In this document: positions 6,025-6,356 of the stretch, one piece after another | Position numbering within the stretch: the first letter of the stretch is position 1 | How the letters are laid out: each line of letters begins with the position of its first letter | From: JAQGMV01 sp035525455 | GTDB lineage: Bacteria; Pseudomonadota; Gammaproteobacteria; Burkholderiales; SG8-41 | Direction: 5' to 3' | Length of the DNA stretch: 6,356 bases | Assembly (NCBI GenBank): GCA_035525455.1 | Contig: DATLEF010000024.1 | Span: 1 to 6,356, forward strand | The notes under the pieces: model-generated | What the model was told of the DNA's origin: nothing | Database searches by the model: none | The model's input: the letters and a program-made list of their open reading frames with translations, nothing else | Position numbers and translations under genes: made by a program

Positions 6025-6356
6025 ATGAAAGTGCACGAATTGGTGACACGCTGTGCGATGGCGGGAGAAAGCGCCGATCCCATGCGCTCGGTGCGGGATG
6101 TGATGGAGAATCTCCGCGGCGAAGTCGCGGAGATCGAGCGTGCGCTCGATTACATCCCCGGCACCGGAGGCAACGCACGTCAGGTTTTTTACCGCTCGCC
6201 GCAACTGACCATGCTCAAGGTCCGCTTTCCCCAAGGACGCCGCACGCCGCCGCACAATCATGGCGCGTGGGCGATGATACTCATGCTTTCCGGCCAGGAG
6301 AAGAACACGCTCTACCGGTCCGAAAACGGGACGTTACGCAAAGCGAGCGAGGTCAC
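6025..6356 (+). CDS. Cupin, cysteine dioxygenase-like metal-dependent protein, N-terminal part (runs off right edge)
   Basis: The first 110 codons are present: MKVHELVTRCAMAGES... to KASEV. Residues 1-45 look helical, as in thiol dioxygenases, and the beta barrel begins near 53 (QVFYRSPQLTMLKVRFP). The first cupin motif reads G71-x5-H77-N-H79, giving two of the expected Fe(II) ligands. W82 and G90 follow (GAWAMILMLSGQEKNTLYR). The glutamate found three or four residues after HxH in classical cupins is missing; here those positions are alanine and methionine. That resembles the HDHxxWG pattern of cysteine/3-mercaptopropionate dioxygenases. The third histidine would lie past the edge. The ATG at 6025 has GGGGG seven bases upstream and lies 25 bp after the binding-protein gene, so it is the fourth gene of the operon. 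Oxidation of a thiol or small acid is inferred from family resemblance only. Confidence 0.82.
   Translation, partial: MKVHELVTRCAMAGESADPMRSVRDVMENLRGEVAEIERALDYIPGTGGNARQVFYRSPQLTMLKVRFPQGRRTPPHNHGAWAMILMLSGQEKNTLYRSENGTLRKASEV

Overview
The window looks like high-GC betaproteobacterial chromosome, probably Burkholderiales. This rests on strong C/G bias at third codon positions and on three tripartite-tricarboxylate-type (TctC/Bug) periplasmic binding proteins in about 6 kb, a family hugely expanded in Bordetella, Cupriavidus and relatives. No RNA gene, insertion sequence, phage gene or CRISPR array is visible. The taxon is inferred from gene content only.

Layout: two gene groups diverge from a 165-bp intergenic region (2006-2170). 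Leftward on the minus strand are a small exported four-cysteine protein of unknown function (2005-1349), a complete Bug-family binding protein (1308-334), a 207-bp spacer, and the first 42 codons of a second Bug-family protein that runs off the left edge (126-1). Rightward on the plus strand are a 550-residue thiamine-diphosphate (ThDP) enzyme (2171-3823), a mandelate racemase/muconate lactonizing enzyme family member (3858-4946), a third Bug-family protein (5022-5999), and the start of a cupin related to cysteine-type thiol dioxygenases (6025 to the right edge). Rightward gaps are 34, 75 and 25 bp, consistent with one operon. The 75-bp gap holds an imperfect hairpin of a type widespread between bacterial genes.

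How the genes may work together: the rightward set looks like an uptake-plus-catabolism module for an unidentified organic acid. The Bug protein would capture a carboxylate in the periplasm. The enolase-superfamily enzyme would racemise or dehydrate an alpha-hydroxy acid. The ThDP enzyme would cleave or decarboxylate the resulting 2-keto acid, and the cupin would oxidise a thiol or other small metabolite. This parallels the mandelate pathway (mandelate racemase with the ThDP-dependent benzoylformate decarboxylase), but the ThDP enzyme does not look like benzoylformate decarboxylase, so the substrate is open. No TctA/TctB membrane subunits and no regulator gene are in the window.

Nothing here is a clearly new system. 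The most interesting items are the four-gene combination, the divergent motifs of the ThDP enzyme, the unknown four-cysteine exported protein, and the cupin whose first motif lacks the usual glutamate.
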